The notes: generated by a model not told the origin, from the letters alone. 64,000 nucleotides of DNA from an uncultured Eubacteriales bacterium (GCA_949283375.1 CASDSM010000028.1:24949-88948), one strand, 5' to 3'. Positions 34,190-42,356 are shown, numbered from the stretch's first letter. Program-made: numbers and translations.

Positions 34190-35472
34190 GACAGCCCCTC
34201 CTGTCCGTCAAAGAGGGAGAGCTGGTCCGGAAGCGCCCCGCCGGGGAGGCGGGACTGCTCGAGCGCCATCAGGTGGCGCGCCACCCCATCCGGGCGCACC
34301 CGCAGTCCCTCCGTCATCCGCCCGGAGCAGGTGATGAAATACTGCGCCCGGCGGAGCACGACGCCCAGCTTCTTCAGTCCCGCCTCGTCCAGCGCCCCCA
34401 CCCGCCGGGCGGCGAGGATGCGCCGGGCGGACTTCACCCCGATGCCGGGCACCCGCAGCAGGCATTCATAGTCCGCGCGGTTGACCTCCACCGGGAAGAA
34501 CTCCGGGTGGCGCAGCGCCCAGCAGCACTTGGGGTCCAGCCGGGGATCGAAGTTGGGGTTGTCGCCGTCGAGCAGCTCCTCCGCCCGGAAGTGGTAGAAC
34601 CGCAGGAGCCAGTCCGCCTGATAGAGCCGGTGCTCGCGCAGCAGCGGCGGGCGGAACCCCGCCGGGGCGGGCAGAAGCCGGGAGTCGGACACCGGCAGAT
34701 AGGCGGAGTAGAACACCCGCTTGAGCTGGTATTTCCGGTAGAGGCTCTGGGTGAGGGTGAGGATGTGCCGGTCGTCTTCCGGCGTCGCGCCGATGATCAT
34801 CTGGGTGGACTGGCCCGCCGGGGCGAACCGGAGCGCCCGCCGGGCGGGCAGGGCGCGCAGCGACCGGCGGCTCTCCGCGCTGCCGTCGCGGATCTGGGCC
34901 ATCGGGGCGAGAATCGCCTCCTTTTTCTTGTCCGGGGCGAGCAGGCGGAGGCTGGCGGCGGAGGGCAGCTCGATGTTCACGCTCAGCCGGTCGGCCAGCA
35001 GGCCGAGCTGCCAGGTGAGGGCGCTGTCCGCCCCGGGGATCGCCTTGGCGTGGATATACCCCGCAAAGCCGTACTCCTCCCGCAGCAGGCGCAGGGCGCG
35101 GATCATCAGCTCGGTGGTGTAGTCGGGATTTTTCAGCACCGCCGAGCTGAGAAAGAGCCCCTCGATATAGTTGCGCCGGTAGAACTGGATGGTCAGCTCC
35201 GCCAGCTCCCGCGGGGTGAAGACGGCGCGCCGGGTGTCGTGGCTGCGGCGGTTGACGCAGTACTGGCAGTCATAGACGCAGGCGTTGCCCAGCAGCACCT
35301 TGAGCAGGGTCACGCACCGCCCGTCCGCCGAGAAGGTGTGGCAGCAGCCCGGGGCCATCGTCGAGCCGATCCGCCCGCCCTGACGCCCCTTCCGGTCCAG
35401 CCCGCTGGAGGTGCAGGCGGCGTCATACTTCGCCGCGTCGGTCAGAATTTCCAGCTTGTCCAGCAGCTCCAC
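34186..35472 (-). CDS. Putative DNA modification/repair radical SAM protein with helix-hairpin-helix
   Basis: A 428-residue protein with a GTG start at 35472 behind GGGGAGG. The radical SAM motif is C65-x3-C69-x2-C72 in NACVYDCQYCVNR, binding a 4Fe-4S cluster that cleaves S-adenosylmethionine. A helix-hairpin-helix DNA-binding segment lies near residues 340-380 (LLRVPGIGVKSARRIL), then RAQYFITC. Extra cysteines near the N-terminus (PGCCHTF) may bind a second metal. This matches the TIGR03916 family of putative DNA repair radical SAM proteins. The coupled DUF4130 partner follows, and two LexA-like boxes lie just upstream. The reaction and substrate are undescribed. Confidence 0.9.
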   Translation of the reverse strand: MELLDKLEILTDAAKYDAACTSSGLDRKGRQGGRIGSTMAPGCCHTFSADGRCVTLLKVLLGNACVYDCQYCVNRRSHDTRRAVFTPRELAELTIQFYRRNYIEGLFLSSAVLKNPDYTTELMIRALRLLREEYGFAGYIHAKAIPGADSALTWQLGLLADRLSVNIELPSAASLRLLAPDKKKEAILAPMAQIRDGSAESRRSLRALPARRALRFAPAGQSTQMIIGATPEDDRHILTLTQSLYRKYQLKRVFYSAYLPVSDSRLLPAPAGFRPPLLREHRLYQADWLLRFYHFRAEELLDGDNPNFDPRLDPKCCWALRHPEFFPVEVNRADYECLLRVPGIGVKSARRILAARRVGALDEAGLKKLGVVLRRAQYFITCSGRMTEGLRVRPDGVARHLMALEQSRLPGGALPDQLSLFDGQEGLS

Positions 35473-35501
35473 GGCGGAGCACCTCCCCTGACTCGTGATT
35501 A

Positions 35502-35529
35502 GAACGAATGTTCGATAGAACTGATGTTC
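35502..35529 (-). promoter_or_regulatory. Two tandem LexA (SOS) boxes upstream of the radical SAM operon
   Basis: GAACGAATGTTC (35502-35513) and GAACTGATGTTC (35518-35529) each carry the GAAC-N4-GTTC core of the Bacillus-type LexA operator (consensus CGAACRNRYGTTYC). Their centres are 16 bases apart, and they lie 30-57 bases before the GTG start. The first matches the R-N-R-Y spacer exactly; the second misses only the first R. This predicts repression by LexA and induction by DNA damage. Confidence 0.8.
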
Positions 35530-35606
35530 CTATTATGCCAGACAGCGGCGGCCCTGTCAAGGCCGCCGCCGGGGAGAGGGAGATAAAACGGACCATAAAA
35601 TGAACC

Positions 35607-35631
35607 GCGCCGCAGCAAGCCGCTGCGGCGC
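35607..35631 (-). terminator. Terminator hairpin after the ECF S-component gene
   Basis: GCGCCGCAG and CTGCGGCGC around a short loop form a strong stem just downstream (minus strand) of the ECF S-component stop. On the minus strand it is followed by GGTTCATTTTAT. A second GC-rich hairpin (GGCGGCC with GGCCGCC) lies at about 35545-35566. Confidence 0.6.
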
Positions 35632-35637
35632 AGGTTT

Positions 35638-36198
35638 TCAGCGTTCCTTTTCGCTCTGCCCGGTCCCGCCCAGGCGGAGGAGGGTCATCACCCGGTCGAG
35701 GGGGTGGAAGAGGACCAGCATGAGGAAGAAATTTCCGATGCCGTGCGGGATGTCAAACGGGATGCCCGCGATCCACCAGCTCAGCGCCATCCCGATGCCG
35801 CCGAGGGCCACATAGGGAAAGCAGCAGAGAAAGCCGAAGGCCAGCCCGTAGCCCCCCGCGACCGCCGCCCAGAACAGCGCCCCGTGCCGCCGTCTCCGCG
35901 AGAGCAGGCGGACAAGGAGGTAGAGGATGGTCCAGACATAGAGGTACATCACCCACCAGAGGTGAAAGCCGTAGTACACCCCCTCCAGCAGGGCGAAGGC
36001 GTAGATCGCCAGCAGGGTCTTCCGGCCGAAGTGGAGGGTGTAGAGTACAAAGAGCAGGGTGACCGGCTCGATGTTGGGCAGCGGGGCCATCGCGATCTGG
36101 AGGACAAAGACCAGCGCGGTCGCCAGGGCCAGAAAGGTCACGTCCCGGGCGGTCAGCCCGGGACGCGTGCGGCCAGCCTCAGCCGGCATAGGTCTCAT
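35638..36198 (-). CDS. ECF transporter S component (probable cobalamin-type substrate-binding subunit)
   Basis: An integral membrane protein of 186 residues from the ATG at 36198 (183 from 36189), overlapping the end of the DUF4430 gene by about 10-20 bases. About six hydrophobic segments are visible (VTFLALATALVFVLQIAMA, then TLLFVLYTLHFGRK, LAIYAFALLEGVYYGFH, and three more). The first helix with TALVFVLQ and 'PNIEPVTLLF' is the S-component pattern. These proteins bind a vitamin and dock onto a shared EcfA-EcfA'-EcfT module, which is not encoded here. Coupling to a DUF4430 lipoprotein and an upstream cobalamin-type riboswitch point to cobalamin or a related corrinoid as the substrate; that is inference. 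The open frame extends to 36264, but starts there lie inside the lipoprotein gene. Confidence 0.8.
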   Translation of the reverse strand: MRPMPAEAGRTRPGLTARDVTFLALATALVFVLQIAMAPLPNIEPVTLLFVLYTLHFGRKTLLAIYAFALLEGVYYGFHLWWVMYLYVWTILYLLVRLLSRRRRHGALFWAAVAGGYGLAFGFLCCFPYVALGGIGMALSWWIAGIPFDIPHGIGNFFLMLVLFHPLDRVMTLLRLGGTGQSEKER

Positions 36199-36703
36199 AG
36201 ACCAGGGCGAACTGGTCTCCGTCCGCGATCGGCTGCGCGTCGATGGCGTACATGCCGTACTCACCGTTCACATAGATCGCCCAGTAGGCGTTCGAGCCGT
36301 CGGTGAAGTCCGCCTCCACGCCGTTGACGGCGGTGACGGTGAAGCCGTAGTCGCTCTCCTCGCCCTCCAGCGTGACGGCCAGCTCGGCGGCCTCCTTCAG
36401 GTACTCTGCATCCGTCTCGATGATGTACTCATCAGAGGAGCCGTCCTCATAGGTCACGGTGAGGGTGATGCTCTTCTCCACGGGCGCCTCGTCCCCGGCG
36501 TCCTCTGTCTGGCCGTCCTCGTCCTGGGCATCCTCCCCGGCGTCCTCCGTCTGGGCGTCCTCCGCCTGGACATCTTCCGCCTGAGCGTCTCCCGCCGGGG
36601 CGTCCTCCGCCCCGGTCTGAGCGCCGCCGCAGGCGGCCAGCGAGAGGGCCATCAGCAGGGCCATCAGCAGGGCCAGCAGGCGATCACAGTGCTTTCTCAT
36701 CAT
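36179..36703 (-). CDS. DUF4430-domain lipoprotein (transcobalamin-like domain)
   Basis: A 174-residue protein starting MMRKHCDRLLALLMAL at 36703, behind GGAGGAAAAC. A lipoprotein signal peptide ends at the lipobox LAAC (about residue 23). A low-complexity acidic linker of Glu/Asp/Ala repeats (about 30-80: AEDVQAEDAQTEDAGEDAQ) then spans the wall. The C-terminal ~100 residues are a DUF4430 domain ('ITLTVTYEDGSSDEYIIETD', 'YGFTVTAVNGVEADFTDG', 'YWAIYVNGEYGMYAIDAQP'), a fold related to the C-terminal half of transcobalamin. It probably captures a ligand at the cell surface and hands it to the S component whose start overlaps its stop. The upstream riboswitch suggests a corrinoid ligand. Confidence 0.85.
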   Translation of the reverse strand: MMRKHCDRLLALLMALLMALSLAACGGAQTGAEDAPAGDAQAEDVQAEDAQTEDAGEDAQDEDGQTEDAGDEAPVEKSITLTVTYEDGSSDEYIIETDAEYLKEAAELAVTLEGEESDYGFTVTAVNGVEADFTDGSNAYWAIYVNGEYGMYAIDAQPIADGDQFALVYETYAG

Positions 36704-36722
36704 GTTTTCCTCCAGTCTGTCA

Positions 36723-36766
36723 CAAAAAATGCGCCCTTCCCCGGTCTGGCGGGCAAAAAGGGCGCA
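36723..36766 (-). terminator. Attenuator terminator of the cobalamin-type leader
   Basis: On the minus strand TGCGCCCTT and AAGGGCGCA form a stem followed by TTTTTT, directly between the riboswitch core and the DUF4430 start. This is the expected expression platform for transcriptional shut-off when ligand is bound. Confidence 0.85.
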
Positions 36767-36807
36767 ATTTTCCCACGGCCCTCCACCCCGGTTCCGGCAG
36801 GGTCGAG

Positions 36808-36903
36808 ACGCCCGGCGCGTATCTGACTTATCCTCCCTCCGGGGAGGCCTCACAGTGACCGACTCGCGGGGCTTCAGACCCCATTCCGCGCTGGCTCGGG
36901 CGT
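36808..36903 (-). promoter_or_regulatory. Cobalamin-type riboswitch aptamer
   Basis: Read on the minus strand: closing stem ACGCCCG...CGGGCGT (36903-36897 with 36814-36808), CGCGGAATGGGGTCTGAAGCCCC, a GGTCACTGTGA segment like the conserved CxACTGTGA of cobalamin riboswitches, a short GCCTCCCC/GGGAGG stem-loop, then AAGTCAGATACG matching the conserved AAGYCAGGAgACC region. The compact size fits the short class-II type. A terminator and a DUF4430/ECF-S pair follow. The assignment is by motif; an Rfam search was not run. Confidence 0.8.
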
Positions 36904-36987
36904 TATGACAGGAACACTATAACGTCTTTTTCTGCCGCCGTCAAGGGAGGCGGAGGGAGAAAAGGGGGGATTCGGCCATTTTCCCCC

Positions 36988-37016
36988 TTGTTTTTTCCGG
37001 CACAGGGCGGTATAAT
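36988..37016 (+). promoter_or_regulatory. Promoter of the T-box/glyS transcript
   Basis: TTGTTT (36988-36993), a 17-base spacer and a perfect TATAAT (37011-37016) just upstream of the T-box leader. Confidence 0.7.
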
Positions 37017-37024
37017 GCCTGTGG

Positions 37025-37293
37025 TATAGATGACAGGCTTTGATGAGGGACAGTACATGCCCCCTCCCCGGCACAGAGAGAAGATGGACGGTGCAAATCT
37101 TCGCGGGCAGGGCATGGAAGGCGCCTCGGAGCCCCGGCGCGAACCGGATGCAGGTCCGCAGTAGCTGCCGGCGGCGTCCCCCGTTACGGGACAGCGGCGG
37201 AGCTGCTCCGCCGGCCGAGTGCAGGTTATCCTGAATTTAGGTGGTACCACGGACAGAATGTTCGCCCTAAGCGTTGACGCTTGGGGCGTTTTC
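37025..37293 (+). promoter_or_regulatory. T-box leader of glycyl-tRNA synthetase
   Basis: The conserved T-box AATTTAGGTGGTACCACGG (37234-37252) is followed by a terminator stem with TTTT (37263-37293). Upstream lies a long structured Stem I region containing a GATGGACGG motif near 37083. Uncharged tRNA would stabilise the antiterminator and allow glyS transcription. I could not place the specifier codon with certainty. The antiterminator bulge reads TGGT. Confidence 0.9.
37263..37293 (+). terminator. T-box regulated terminator
   Basis: CGCCCTAAGCG pairs with CGCTTGGGGCG across a TTGA loop and is followed by TTTTCTT, 33 bases before the glyS start. Confidence 0.88.
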
Positions 37294-37325
37294 TTGTCCC
37301 CGGATGACAAAGGAGGAGTCACCCC

Positions 37326-38756
37326 ATGAAGAACGAAATGAAGACGATGGAGAAGATCGTCGCCCTGTGCAAGGGCCGCGGCTTTATCTTCCCCGGCAGC
37401 GAGATCTACGGCGGCCTGGCCAACACCTGGGACTACGGCCCCCTGGGCGTGGAGCTGAAGAACAATGTGAAGAAGGCCTGGTGGAAGAAGTTTGTCCAGG
37501 AGAACCCCTACAACGTTGGCCTGGACTCCGCCATCCTGATGAACCCCCAGACCTGGGTGGCCTCCGGTCATCTGGGCGGCTTCTCCGACCCGCTGATGGA
37601 CTGCAAGGAGTGCCATGAGCGCTTCCGCGCCGACCAGCTCATCGAGAACTGGGCCGCGGAGAACGGCTATACGCTGGAAAAGCCGATCGACGCCTTCTCC
37701 CAGGAGGAGATGGCCGCCTTTGTCGCCGGACACCACATCTGCTGCCCCACCTGCGGCAAGCACAACTGGACGGATATCCGCCAGTTCAACCTGATGTTCA
37801 AGACCTTCCAGGGGGTCACGGAGGACGCGAAGAACACCGTCTACCTCCGCCCGGAGACCGCCCAGGGCATCTTTGTCAACTTCCCCGCCATCCAGCGCAC
37901 CACCCGCAAGAAGGTCCCCTTCGGCGTCTGCCAGATCGGCAAGAGCTTCCGCAACGAGATCACCCCGGGCAACTTCACCTTCCGCACCCGGGAGTTTGAG
38001 CAGATGGAGCTGGAGTTCTTCTGCAAGCCGGACACCGACCTGGAGTGGTTCGCCTACTGGCGTCAGTTCTGCCACGACTGGCTGGTGAGCCTGAACATGA
38101 AGGACGAGAACCTCCGCCTGCGCGACCATGAGCCGGAGGAGCTGAGCTTCTACTCCAAGGCGACCACCGACTTCGAGTATCTCTTCCCCTTCGGCTGGGG
38201 CGAGCTGTGGGGCGTGGCCGACCGGACGAACTACGACCTCAGCCGCCATCAGGAGACCTCCGGCAAGGACCTGACCTACTTCGACCCCGCCGACAACACC
38301 CGCTATATCCCCTATGTCATTGAGCCCTCCCTCGGCGCGGACCGCGTGACCCTCGCCTTCCTGGTGGAGGCCTACGACGAGGAAGTGGTGGGCCAGGACA
38401 AGAAGGGCAACGACGACGTGCGCGTGGTCATGCACTTCCATCCCGCCCTTGCCCCCTTCAAGGCCGCCGTCCTCCCCCTGTCCAAGAAACTGGCTCCCAA
38501 GGCCCAGGAGGTCTATGCCGAGCTCTCCAGGTACTTCATGGTGGACTACGACGACGCCGGCTCCATCGGCAAGCGCTACCGCCGCGAGGACGAGATCGGC
38601 ACCCCCTACTGCATCACCGTGGACTTCCAGACCATCGGCGACGAGAACACCCCGGCAGACAACGCCGTCACCGTGCGCGACCGCGACACGATGGAGCAGG
38701 TGCGCATCCCCATCTCCGAGCTGCGCGGCTGGCTCGCCGAGCGCGTCTTCTTCTGA
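37326..38756 (+). CDS. glyS: Glycyl-tRNA synthetase (dimeric, class II)
   Basis: A 476-residue protein; ATG 37326 follows AAAGGAGG. It is the single-chain alpha2-type GlyRS found in Gram-positives, archaea and eukaryotes: opening [20 protein letters not shown] and [12 protein letters not shown] (motif 1 region), then [12 protein letters not shown] and [14 protein letters not shown] (motif 2 area), FEQMELEFF, and [12 protein letters not shown] (motif 3). A four-cysteine zinc-like site is visible: CKECH near residue 95 and CCPTCG near 140. The C-terminal ~120 residues are the anticodon-binding domain ('[19 protein letters not shown]'). It attaches glycine to tRNA-Gly in the cytoplasm. Expression is controlled by the T-box. 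Confidence 0.97.
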   Translation: MKNEMKTMEKIVALCKGRGFIFPGSEIYGGLANTWDYGPLGVELKNNVKKAWWKKFVQENPYNVGLDSAILMNPQTWVASGHLGGFSDPLMDCKECHERFRADQLIENWAAENGYTLEKPIDAFSQEEMAAFVAGHHICCPTCGKHNWTDIRQFNLMFKTFQGVTEDAKNTVYLRPETAQGIFVNFPAIQRTTRKKVPFGVCQIGKSFRNEITPGNFTFRTREFEQMELEFFCKPDTDLEWFAYWRQFCHDWLVSLNMKDENLRLRDHEPEELSFYSKATTDFEYLFPFGWGELWGVADRTNYDLSRHQETSGKDLTYFDPADNTRYIPYVIEPSLGADRVTLAFLVEAYDEEVVGQDKKGNDDVRVVMHFHPALAPFKAAVLPLSKKLAPKAQEVYAELSRYFMVDYDDAGSIGKRYRREDEIGTPYCITVDFQTIGDENTPADNAVTVRDRDTMEQVRIPISELRGWLAERVFF

Positions 38757-38794
38757 GCTTTACACGCTCTTACACCGATTTAACCGGAATTTGC

Positions 38795-38823
38795 TTGATT
38801 TCGTCCCGCTTCTCTGGTACGAT
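38795..38823 (+). promoter_or_regulatory. Promoter of glf
   Basis: TTGATT (38795-38800), a 17-base spacer and TACGAT (38818-38823), about 32 bases before the glf start. Confidence 0.6.
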
Positions 38824-38855
38824 ATAGGAAATTTGGCAACAAAGGAGACAACTTC

Positions 38856-39962
38856 ATGTACGACTATCTGATCGTAGGCGCCGGCCTGTTCGGGGCGGTC
38901 TTCGCCCGCGAGGCGCGCCTGGCGGGCAAGCGCTGCCTGGTGATCGACAAGCGGCCCAACATCGCCGGTAACATCTACACCCGCGAGGTGGAGGGCATCC
39001 AGGTCCATGAGTACGGCGCGCACATCTTCCACACGAACAACGACCGCGTCTGGCGCTATGTGAACCGGTTTGCCGAGTTCAACCGCTACACCAACAGCCC
39101 GGTGGCCAACTATCACGGGAAGCTGTACAACCTGCCGTTCAATATGAACACCTTCTACCAGATGTGGGGGGTGCGCACCCCCGCCGAGGCGAAGGCGAAG
39201 ATCGACGAGCAGCGCCGCGCGGCCAACATCACCGAGCCGAAGAACCTGGAGGAGCAGGCGATCAGTCTGGCCGGCATCGACATCTATGAGAAGCTGGTGC
39301 GCGGCTATACGGAGAAGCAGTGGGGCCGCCCCTGCACCGAGCTGCCCCCCTTCATCATCCGCCGCCTGCCGCTGCGCTTCGTCTTTGACAACAACTATTT
39401 CAACGCCCGGTATCAGGGCATCCCGATGGGCGGTTACACCGCGATGATCGAGCGGATGCTCGAGGGGATCGAGGTCCGGCTGAACGCGGACTATCTGGCC
39501 GACCGCGACTACTGGAACGCCCAGGCCGACCGCGTGGTCTACACCGGCCCGATCGACGCCTACTTCGGCTTCTCCCTCGGCACGCTGGAGTACCGCAGCG
39601 TCCGCTTTGAGACGGAGGTCCTCGACACGGACAACTTCCAGGGCAACGCCGTGGTGAACTACACCGACCGTGAGACGCCGTACACCCGCATCATCGAGCA
39701 CAAGCACTTTGAGTTCGGGACCCAGCCCAAGACGGTGATCAGCCGGGAGTACTCCTCCGAGTGGAAGCCGGGCGACGAGCCGTACTACCCCGTCAACGAC
39801 GAGAAGAACGGCCAGCTCTATCAGGCCTACCGCGCCCTGGCGGACCGGGAGCGTCAGGTGGTCTTCGGCGGCCGCCTCGGCGAGTACAAGTATTACGACA
39901 TGGATCAGGTGGTGGACCGCGCCCTCTCTGTGGCGGCGGACCAGCTCCTGACGGGCAAGTAA
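38856..39962 (+). CDS. glf: UDP-galactopyranose mutase
   Basis: A 368-residue flavoprotein; ATG 38856 follows AAAGGAGACAACTTC. An FAD-binding GAGLFGAVFAREA is at the N-terminus; VIDKRPNIAGNIYT and VHEYGAHIFHTNNDRVW (near 50-65) are the classic Glf blocks, and NFQGNAVVNYTDRETPYTR (near 265) and SREYSSEWKPGDEPYYPVN carry substrate-binding residues. It converts UDP-galactopyranose to UDP-galactofuranose, the donor for Galf in surface polysaccharides. It has its own promoter and a strong terminator after it. galE, 10 kb downstream, could supply UDP-galactose. Confidence 0.96.
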   Translation: MYDYLIVGAGLFGAVFAREARLAGKRCLVIDKRPNIAGNIYTREVEGIQVHEYGAHIFHTNNDRVWRYVNRFAEFNRYTNSPVANYHGKLYNLPFNMNTFYQMWGVRTPAEAKAKIDEQRRAANITEPKNLEEQAISLAGIDIYEKLVRGYTEKQWGRPCTELPPFIIRRLPLRFVFDNNYFNARYQGIPMGGYTAMIERMLEGIEVRLNADYLADRDYWNAQADRVVYTGPIDAYFGFSLGTLEYRSVRFETEVLDTDNFQGNAVVNYTDRETPYTRIIEHKHFEFGTQPKTVISREYSSEWKPGDEPYYPVNDEKNGQLYQAYRALADRERQVVFGGRLGEYKYYDMDQVVDRALSVAADQLLTGK

Positions 39963-39974
39963 ACACAGACAACA

Positions 39975-40019
39975 TGCGCCGCAGAAAGGTTTTCACCCTC
40001 CTGCGGCGCATCTTTTTTG
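39975..40019 (+). terminator. Intrinsic terminator after glf
   Basis: ATGCGCCGCAG (39975-39985) pairs with CTGCGGCGCAT (40002-40012) and is followed by CTTTTTT. The stem can also serve the convergent pyridoxamine kinase transcript. Confidence 0.9.
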
Positions 40020-40032
40020 CCGGTTGGCCGGT

Positions 40033-40863
40033 TTACTCCGTCAGCATCCCGAGGCAGCGCTCGAAGCGCACGCCGTAGATATGCTCCGGCTCGGTGGCCC
40101 GGATGGCGGCGATGACGACGTCGCTCGCCTTCTCCACCGCCTCGCGCAGGCTCCTGCCGCGCATGAGCATGCCCTGACAGGTGGAGGCGAAGAGGTCGCC
40201 CGTGCCGTGGAACTGGCAGGGCAGGCGGTCGCGCACCACCTGGTCCTCCGCGCCGCTGGCGCAGTCATAGATCAGGTTGCACACCTTGCCCGGCGTGAGC
40301 TCCAGCCCGGTGAGCACCACCGTGCCCGCGCCCAGGGCGGCCAGCTTCCGGAGAATGCCGCGGCAGAAGGCGAGGTCATAGACCTCCGGCACCGTCTCCT
40401 CCCCGGCGAGGAAGCAGGCCTCCGTCAGGTTGGGCACGATGATGTCCGCCTTGCCGCAGAGCTTTGCCATCTGGCGGCAGAAGGCCATGTCAAAGCCGGT
40501 GTAGAATTTGCCGTGGTCCGCCATCACCGGGTCCACCACGATCAGGGTGTCCGGCCCGGAGAGGGTGTCCATCAGCGCGGCGACGTGGGCGATCTGCTCG
40601 GCCGAGCCGAGATAGCCGGTGCCGATGCCGTCAAAGGGAAGGCCGGTGCGCTTCCAGTGCGCGGTGATGGCGGGGATATCCTCCGTCAGGTCGCGGAAGG
40701 TGTAGCCGGAAAAGGGCGTGCCCGTATGGGTGGAGAGCACCGCCGTCGGCACCACACAGCACTCCACCCCGCAGGCGGAGATCACCGGCAGCGCCACCGT
40801 CAGCGAGCACTGGCCCAGACAGGAGATGTCCTGGATCGAGATAAAACGTTTTGCCTCTTGCAT
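40033..40863 (-). CDS. Pyridoxal/pyridoxamine kinase (PdxY-like)
   Basis: A 276-residue ribokinase-fold protein; the start at 40863 follows TGTGGAGGAATTACC. It begins MQEAKRFISIQDISCLGQCS, the pattern of Firmicutes pyridoxamine kinases; TGTPFSGYTFRDL near 50, VVDPVMADHGKFY near 110 and the GTGDLFAS anion-hole/ATP motif near 230 (Asp is the catalytic base) are all present. It phosphorylates pyridoxal, pyridoxamine or pyridoxine with ATP as part of vitamin B6 salvage in the cytoplasm. It is monocistronic, convergent with glf. Thiamine-precursor (HMP) kinases have a similar fold but differ at the N-terminus. Confidence 0.92.
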   Translation of the reverse strand: MQEAKRFISIQDISCLGQCSLTVALPVISACGVECCVVPTAVLSTHTGTPFSGYTFRDLTEDIPAITAHWKRTGLPFDGIGTGYLGSAEQIAHVAALMDTLSGPDTLIVVDPVMADHGKFYTGFDMAFCRQMAKLCGKADIIVPNLTEACFLAGEETVPEVYDLAFCRGILRKLAALGAGTVVLTGLELTPGKVCNLIYDCASGAEDQVVRDRLPCQFHGTGDLFASTCQGMLMRGRSLREAVEKASDVVIAAIRATEPEHIYGVRFERCLGMLTE

Positions 40864-40955
40864 GGTAATTCCTCCACAAAATCAGGGATGGACCGGTCTG
40901 TATCCCCATTCTACGCCACGTCTGACCTTGTGAAAAGGGTCAATTTTGATTATTT

Positions 40956-41711
40956 TTATAAGTCCAGTTCCAGGCTGACCGGGCAGTGGTCGCTGCCCAT
41001 GACGTCCGCGTGGATCGCGGCGGCGGCAATGCGCTCCGCCAGGCGCTCGGAGACGATGAAGTAGTCGATGCGCCAGCCCGCGTTGTTCTCCCGCGCGCGG
41101 AAGCGGTAGCTCCACCAGGAGTAGGCCCCCGTCCGGTCGGGATAGAGGCGGCGGAAGCTGTCCACAAAGCCGGCGGCGAGCAGCTCGGTCATCTTGCCGC
41201 GCTCCTGGTCGGAGAAGCCGGCGTTGCCGCGGTTGGGGCCGGGGTTCTTCAGGTCGATCGGCTCATGGGCCACGTTGAGGTCGCCGCAGTAGACCACCGG
41301 CTTCTTGGCGTCCAGCGACTGGAGATAGGCGCGCAGGTCGTCCTCCCAGCGCATCCGGTAGTCGATGCGCCGCAGGCCGTCCTGTGCGTTGGGGGTGTAG
41401 CAGCAGACGAAGTAGAACGGCTCAAACTCCAGGGTGATCAGCCGCCCCTCGTGGTCGTGCTCCTCCATGCCGAGGCCGTAGGAGACGGAGAGGGGTTCGG
41501 GGCGGGAGAAGACCGCCGTGCCGGAGTACCCCTTCTTCTCCGCGCTGTACCAGTACTGATGGTAGCCGGGGAGGTCGAGCTCCACCTGTCCGGGCTGCAG
41601 CTTGGTCTCCTGCAGGCAGAAGATGTCGGCATCGAGGGCGGCGAAGGACTCCAGAAAGCCCTTCTTCAGACAGGCGCGCAGGCCGTTGACGTTCCAGGAG
41701 ATCAGTTTCAT
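40956..41711 (-). CDS. xthA: Exodeoxyribonuclease III (AP endonuclease)
   Basis: A 251-residue protein. The start at 41711 (MKLISWNVNGLRACLKKGF) has AAAGGAT upstream; an in-frame ATG at 41750 is less likely. All motifs of the ExoIII family are present: SWNVNGLRA, FCLQETKL (metal-binding Glu), GYSGTAVFS, CGDLNVAHEPIDL (Asp/Asn), and GSDHCPVSLEL (catalytic His). It cleaves at abasic sites in base excision repair and has 3'-exonuclease and phosphatase activity. It is separate from the pyridoxamine kinase by 92 bases and on the same strand; a shared transcript is possible. Confidence 0.95.
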   Translation of the reverse strand: MKLISWNVNGLRACLKKGFLESFAALDADIFCLQETKLQPGQVELDLPGYHQYWYSAEKKGYSGTAVFSRPEPLSVSYGLGMEEHDHEGRLITLEFEPFYFVCCYTPNAQDGLRRIDYRMRWEDDLRAYLQSLDAKKPVVYCGDLNVAHEPIDLKNPGPNRGNAGFSDQERGKMTELLAAGFVDSFRRLYPDRTGAYSWWSYRFRARENNAGWRIDYFIVSERLAERIAAAAIHADVMGSDHCPVSLELDL

Positions 41712-41840
41712 CTCGCTTCCATCCTTTCCGTGCGGGAATTTTCTGGCCACATTATAGCGGAAAAACGCCGCCCGGGCAACCGCGGCGGGGGAAAAGGGGG
41801 GACGCCGGTCCGCCTCATAGAAAATTCACAGAAATCGCGG

Positions 41841-41869
41841 TTGAATAATCGGAGGGACTATGTTAAAAT
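41841..41869 (+). promoter_or_regulatory. Promoter of the small P-loop-like gene
   Basis: TTGAAT (41841-41846), a 17-base spacer and TAAAAT (41864-41869), about 57 bases before the start at 41927. Confidence 0.65.
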
Positions 41870-41926
41870 AACCACACAGAAACCCCGCCTGTTCGCAGGT
41901 GCAAATCATCAAAGGAGTGACTGACG

Positions 41927-42340
41927 ATGGTTAAAGTCATCATGGAGCCGAAAGGCTCCGGCAAGACCAAGCAGCTGATTGAGATGATCAACTCCGCCGT
42001 GCTGACCGAGCATGGAAACGTGGTCTGTATCGAGTGGGACCGCGAGCTTGTCTATGACATTCACTACCATATCCGTCTGATCGAGGCCAGCGATTTCTAT
42101 CTGCCCAGCTTTGAGGCCATGAAGGGCTTTATCAGCGGCCTGTATGCCGGCAATTATGACATCACCCATATCTTTGTGGACAACCTGAGCAAGGTGGTCC
42201 CCTGCAAGGACCCCGCCCAGATCGAGGAGTTCCTGGACTGGATGGACCGCTTCAGCACCGCCAACGGCCTGAAGTTCACCATCACCATCTCCGCCGATGC
42301 CGAGAGCATGACCGACGGCATCAAGAAGTATCTGAACTGA
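41927..42340 (+). CDS. Small P-loop-like protein of unknown function
   Basis: A 137-residue protein; ATG 41927 follows AAAGGAGTGACTGACG. It opens with MVKVIMEPKGSGKTKQLIEM, a Walker-A-like loop (EPKGSGKT, where the usual first Gly/Ala is Glu). A hydrophobic strand ending in Asp (DITHIFVDNLSKV near 85-97) could be a Walker B, and LKFTITISADAESM near 118 a further beta strand. That would be a minimal nucleotide-binding core with no accessory domain. There is no signal peptide or membrane segment. It has its own good promoter and terminators, so it is expressed alone, and its codon use and strong ribosome site suggest reasonable expression. I do not recognise a named family. Confidence 0.85.
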   Translation: MVKVIMEPKGSGKTKQLIEMINSAVLTEHGNVVCIEWDRELVYDIHYHIRLIEASDFYLPSFEAMKGFISGLYAGNYDITHIFVDNLSKVVPCKDPAQIEEFLDWMDRFSTANGLKFTITISADAESMTDGIKKYLN

Positions 42341-42356
42341 TTTTGATCGGTACGAG

